Source: Verticillium longisporum
Lineage: Eukaryota; Ascomycota; Sordariomycetes; Glomerellales; Plectosphaerellaceae
Direction of reading: 5' to 3'
Assembly (NCBI GenBank): GCA_019188255.1
Contig: JAETXT010000002.1
Location: forward strand, 1,798,001 to 1,862,000
DNA length: 64,000 bases
In this document: positions 59,646-64,000 of the stretch, piece by piece
How positions within the stretch are numbered: the first letter of the stretch is position 1
How the letters are laid out: each line of letters starts with the position of its first letter
Position numbers and translations under genes: made by a program
Notes under the pieces: model-generated
Database searches by the model: none
The model's input: only the letters and a program-made list of their open reading frames with translations
Told to the model about the DNA's origin: nothing

Positions 59646-60413
59646 ATAGCTGGACAGTCGGAACAAGCAGAAGACGTGACCGAAAGACAGGGTGGCGATA
59701 TTTTTTGGAGAAGGGTGTTACCACGAACAACCTGGTGGTCTGGTGTCGCATTGGGCGGGGGTCTTGCAACGGTCAAGCGGGTCAAAGACTTTATGAAGTG
59801 ATGGATGCAAATGCTATACAAGTTTTCGCGTGCCTCGACGATTTCGGCTCTCAATCCTCATGACTCGGAGACGCCAGCAACTTGGACAGCCCAAGTGCGA
59901 CGCGGCCGCGTGTGATGGAAGGTCTCGCTCGCCTTTTAGGTGCCGCACTTAGGCTCTTCCGAAACTTAGTTTTTCCCATTCCTCCAAACAGCTGGATCGG
60001 ATGGCGCTATCAGTCTCATCATTCCAAAGCAGCACAGGCGACACGCACTTGTTCTTTTTCGGGCACGAGAGCTGAGTCGCCTGCAAGCTTCGACAGCGTC
60101 GTTTCTTTCTCGGGAGGGCGTCCATGGCGCATATCATGCTAGCTCCCTCTCGCGTGTGAGGGAGGGATCAAACCCAAAAGAGGGCCTCGCGTTGTCTGGT
60201 TCTGGCGACCGACTTGCTTTTAGACTTTGGGAGTGGGCTCTGATTTCGTCAACCTCACCCAACACCACGCGCTACCGCCGCTGTCGCCGTCGCTTGCTCA
60301 TCTCAACCTCATCTCTCTCGCTCTCCCTGTCTTCCTCTTTCTCACGCATTCGTCGCCATTCAATCTATCGCCCCCTCTATCTCGCCCATACACACATACA
60401 TCGACAAGCCGCC
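59646..60413. other. Intergenic region
   Basis: About 770 bp between the synaptojanin stop and the next gene. No gene supported. The last 120 bases are C/T-rich and precede a strong start context (GCCGCCATGG at 60,414). Confidence 0.5.
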
Positions 60414-61362
60414 ATGGACGACACATCCTCCTCACAGACAACAATGGACCCTTCGACGCCAACGCCCAAAAGACGGCCCCCTCTACACGCCCCTGGCCGC
60501 AGCAACGCTCGAGCGCATCAACACTTGGCGCACGACGAACCTCCTCGCCGCAACCTGCACCTGCACCGATCCCCCGACGCCGCTCCCGCACCCGACCTCG
60601 ACCTTTCTCGCCGCCCACACAAACTTCTGGCACGGCACCTGGACCTACCGCCGGCACCCGCCGCCCCCGCCGCCGGACGACGACTGGCGCCCGGACTCAT
60701 GCCCCCGCTGCGCCCGCCTCGGCGCAGCCGCCCCGGCCACGCCAGATCCCACCCCGGAGCAGCAGCAGCAGCCGCCGCACGCCTCGGCCAGCGCCACCTC
60801 CTCGTCCGTCGGCGCCGCCCTTTCCCGCATCGCCTCGCTCTGCCTGACGCCGGCGAAGAAGCGCGCGGCCGCCAAGCCCGGCGCCGGTAGCGGCTCATCC
60901 AAACGAGGGGGCCCAGATGCAGCCAAGCCGGGTAGCCCCCACGACCCGGACACGGAAGACGACGATGACGAGGTCGACAAGAGGCAGGGCGGGCGAGACG
61001 GCGGCGCGCCTCTGAAGCAGCAAGCCTCGTCGTCGTCGCTGTTTCGAAGGATAAGGCTGCGCAAGTGGAGCTTTGAGCGGACGCCCGCCAAGACGGGCGC
61101 CGCGAACGCGAGCAGGGCCGGCACGCCGTCGGAGAGGAGGAAGACGCCGCGCGTCACAGCGGCGGCCGTCGCGGCCGTCAGCGCGCCGGCGGAGCGTGTC
61201 GGGTCCGAGTATAACCCCTCCAGCGCGTCGACGGGCTCCAATCCAGACGATGCCGGGCTGGAAGGGTTGAAAGTGAAGCGGGCGCGAGAGGGGGATGCTC
61301 GATTGTCGAGGGCGAGGGAGCTACTTGAGAGGAAGGAGAGGGCGGAGCGGCAGGGGGTGTAG
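60414..61362 (+). CDS. Unrecognised basic protein, one-base frameshift near its start
   Basis: Not recognised. Start ATG 60414 has the best context; an in-frame ATG follows at 60444. The coding-looking frame changes by one base between about 60,468 (A4 run) and 60,480 (C5 run): upstream the starts are in one frame, downstream a long clean frame without its own start runs to TAG at 61,360-61,362. There is no GT between start and shift, so no intron can explain it; one extra base can. About 315 aa result. Visible features: an ERINTWRTTNLL helix, a Cys pair CTCT, an aromatic F-W-H-G-T-W-T-Y block, then Pro-rich, C-P-R-C, Gln-run, Ser/Ala-rich and Asp/Glu-rich stretches. Near the C-terminus come a basic F-R-R-I-R-L-R-K-W-S-F-E motif and a Lys/Arg/Glu helix. 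The composition suggests a nuclear or cortical scaffold, but this is speculation. Confidence 0.6.
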
Positions 61363-62351
61363 TACTTTTGTTCAACTGAGCATTGTAGTAAGGGCTCAAA
61401 GAGAAGCTAGACGCGAAGTGTTACTTCATAAAGGCGGTAGACCAAGATACGATACGATAATGATTCATGAGATTGAAAACTACTCTATCGTCCTTCAGGG
61501 AATTTCCCCACTGTTGGAAGGAAGCCATTCTTCATATTTCCTTGCGCTTCAACGGCGGCAAGGATACTTGTACTCATCATCAGTCGTGCACTTTCCGTCT
61601 CGCAGCCAATTCACGCTTCAAGCCACACATCACGTGCTCGTCTGCCATCCGCCCTGGCCGCATCTACCCATCATCCACACATGGTATTGTAATCACCGTC
61701 ACCAATAACCCAACATGAATGAACTTTGTGTTTTTTTCTTTGTCTTTGAGACGTAATGGACATGGGCATTTGGGGGGTGGGGATGGAGCAACACGTTCCT
61801 CTCCTCGCGAGACCGAGCGACGACTGGAGGACCACTGTAGGAAAACCGAAACAAGAAATCAAGAGAGAGCCGTAATCTAGGACACTCAGGGCAAAAGGGG
61901 GCTGAGGGGAAATCAAGTGTGGATTATTCGGGCTGGGAAGGAAAGGGGAAAATATCGAGGCGAGCGGGGAATGTGATAAAAACGCAATGGGCAGCGTGGG
62001 TCATCTTTCTGCTGGTTCAACGACGCCTGGCCAAACGGCAGGTGAGGTTTCCCCAGAGTGACGTCCCATGCCTCCCTCCCACGTCCCAGAACCCCGTGAG
62101 GTCCCATACCAAAACCCGTGCGGCCAAGCGCATCTCCCAAGTCCCGCCGTGTCCGGAAACACCTATCACTCCATGCCCCCGCCGAGAGTACCAAAGACGA
62201 ATCGCATGTATCACCAGCTAGCCTTCTGCCAGGATCCGCTCGGCGCCTTCTTCTGTGGCATCGTGCGGAGCCCAGTAGACCACCGGAGTCATCATTTCAC
62301 CTTGGGGATGGTTGAGCCAAGACGAGAGAAGTGGTATCGAGAGAGCAGAAC
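61363..62351. other. Convergent intergenic region
   Basis: About 1 kb between the stops of two convergent genes, holding both 3' regions. No gene supported. One T-rich stretch lies at 61,727-61,745. Confidence 0.5.
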
Positions 62352-63731
62352 TTAGGGGGCAGCGGGAGCAGGCTCCTCAGCCTTGGGCTCCTCGGCAGCG
62401 GGGGCGGGGGCGGCGGCATCGGCCTTGGGCTCCTCCTTCTTCTCCTCGACAGCGTCGGCCTGGCCGGTGGGGGCGCCCTCGGCCTCGCCAGAGTCGGAGG
62501 ATGTCCAGAGGGTGAGGTTGTCGCGGAGAAGCTGCATGATGAGGGTGCTGTCACGGTAAGACTCCTCGGACAGCGAGTCGAGCTCAGCAATGGCGTCGTC
62601 GAAGGCCTGCTTGGCGAGATGGCAAGCACGGTCGGGTGAGTTGAGGATCTCGTAGTAGAAGACGGAGAAGTTCAGGGCAAGGCCGAGACGGATGGGGTGG
62701 GTAGGGGTCAGCTCAGTCTGGGCGACGTCGGTGGCGGACTGTGCGAGTTTGGGGTTAGCAACAGAAGAATAAGAGTCAACGTCGCACCGGTCGGGATTGG
62801 GCATTGCTCACCTTGTAGGCCTCGTGGGCGGCAGTGGCGGCACCCTTGCGCTTGTCGCCAGAGGCGAACTCGGCGAGGTAGCGGTGGTAGTCACCCTTCC
62901 TATTGACGGAGGACAGACACGGTCAGCAGGGCTGGGGCGGGAAAAGGCGGTCGGGCATTACGACCAGAAATTCCGCCGAGGAGAAAAGCGGGGTGGTGTG
63001 CAACGTACATCTTGTGGTAGAAGACCTTGGACTCGCCAGTCTGGGCGTTGGGGATGAGGCTCTCGTCGAGAACGTCGAGGACATCCTGGCAGACCTGCTC
63101 GAGCTCGGTCTCGATCTTGTTGCGGTACTCGCGGATGGTGCCGACGTGCTTGTCAGAGCCCTTGGACTCCTCCTTCTGCTCGATGGAGGAGATGATGCGC
63201 CACGAGGCACGGCGGGTACCGACGACGTTCTTGTAGGCGACGCTGAGAAGGTTGCGCTCGTCAACAGTGAGTTCACCGCCAAGCTTGGCAACCTCCTTCA
63301 TGTAGCCGACCATCTCATCGTAACGCTCGGCCTGCTCGCAGAGGCGAGCAAGGAAAGTCTTGCTGTTATCAGGGAGGAGATTCGGTCAGCATGGCGGGTT
63401 GGGCGGGGGAGGGGGGCAAAGGACATGGGAGTTCAGGGGAGGGATGCGTTTCGCAACAAACCTCTCACGCTGTAAGAGAAGGCCGGTTAGCAGATAGTCT
63501 TCGTTGTGGATGAGAAAGACGGCATTGTGGTGCAAGAGAGAGCAGCACAAGGTACGAGGTCGACGGCAAGGCGAGGAGATTTCGACTGGGTGAGGTGTGC
63601 GCCCGCGCCTGGTGCCGACGAGGCTCACGCGGCAAGGCCGTGATAAGGAGGGGTGAACGAGGAATGTGACTGCCAGACAGGCAGGCGCAGTAGGAGGGGG
63701 AAAGAGGGGAGGTACTTACATCGCCGGACAT
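62352..63731 (-). CDS. 14-3-3 protein
   Basis: Dimeric adaptor that binds phosphoserine/threonine motifs in signalling, cell cycle and trafficking. Five exons: 63731-63720 (12 nt), 63469-63462 (8 nt), 63362-63009, 62899-62812, 62738-62352, giving 282 aa. The 8-nt micro-exon CGTGAGAG is needed: only with it does the start join in frame to [15 protein letters not shown]. Family signatures are complete: V-A-Y-K-N-V-[VI]-G-x-R-R-A-S-W-R near residue 50, the phosphopeptide-binding Lys/Arg/Arg-Tyr set, and the second signature [13 protein letters not shown] Glu/Ala/Pro-rich tail of about 40 residues ends it. The sequence resembles the second fungal 14-3-3 paralogue, whose N-terminus is R-E-S-K-T-F-L, more than the V-Y-L-A-K-L type. 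Introns are 250, 99, 109 and 73 bp; the first lies 12 nt after the ATG and may carry regulatory sequence. Confidence 0.94.
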
Positions 63732-64000
63732 TTTGACTTGCTTGGGGATTGTGGTTGAAGGGATTCGTTTGGAGAAGAGGAAAGCGCGTAATGTGGATGG
63801 GGATGGGATGCACGGATGTGAGGATCGTAGTGGGTTGTTGTTTTCACAAGAAAACAGGCGGGAGAGTTGGTGGTGTGGTGTGGAGGTGGAGGTGAGGGAA
63901 AAGTGCAGGTAAGGGAGGTAGGTAGTGGTGCAGGTGCAGGCAGGTCAGAGACGCAGCCAGGACTGAACGACCAGGCAGGGTGGACAGGGTGAGGTGCGTA

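Noticed and set aside
1..64000. tRNA genes, rRNA genes and CRISPR arrays
   Set aside because: I looked for B-box-like GTTCGA contexts and regularly spaced repeats. The few GTTCGA hits lie in coding sequence or lack a fold; CRISPR is not expected in a eukaryote and none was seen.

Overview
The window is nuclear DNA of a filamentous ascomycete (Pezizomycotina, most likely a Sordariomycete). Genes are GC-rich and broken by short introns of about 50-100 bp with GTRNGT donors and CTNAC-type branch sites. The products are typically fungal: Pex6, Prp39, cytochrome c peroxidase, 14-3-3 and cutinase. Long AT-rich blocks almost completely lack CpA and TpG, which is the signature of repeat-induced point mutation (RIP). 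The species cannot be named from this sequence.

Layout: (1) 1-18.35 kb is a gene-rich arm with a C2H2-like protein (5' end outside the window), an SH3BGR/glutaredoxin-fold protein, PEX6, a TGL1-type lipase, ATP11 and CCP1. (2) 18,355-30,799 is a 3.0-kb PIF/Harbinger DNA transposon (TAA target duplication) split by a 9.44-kb chromodomain Ty3/Gypsy retrotransposon (301-bp LTRs, AGATT target duplication). Both are destroyed by RIP. (3) 30,867-37,800 is a second RIP-destroyed element with 20-bp perfect terminal inverted repeats and long decayed reading frames of unknown identity. (4) 37.8-41.5 kb is a small normal-composition island carrying an intact secreted cutinase and, at its right edge, a coiled-coil gene with one RIP-like nonsense codon. 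(5) 41,530-49,063 is a RIP-destroyed Ty1/Copia retrotransposon with 288-bp LTRs, joined directly to the last 690 bp of a second Harbinger copy. (6) 49.9-64 kb is a second gene-rich arm with an ACT-domain protein, PRP39, a synaptojanin-type phosphoinositide phosphatase, an unrecognised basic/acidic protein and a 14-3-3 protein.

The genes do not form one pathway. They are housekeeping genes for peroxisome import, lipid mobilisation, mitochondrial respiration and ROS defence (ATP11 next to CCP1), U1 snRNP splicing, phosphoinositide turnover and phospho-signalling. The cutinase is a secreted hydrolase in a transposon-rich compartment, an arrangement typical of two-speed fungal genomes.

Five single-base indels break otherwise well-conserved genes (PEX6 twice, lipase, synaptojanin, the gene at 60.4 kb). 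Most lie in or beside homopolymers and look more like sequence errors than real pseudogenes. Spliced lengths given here allow for them.
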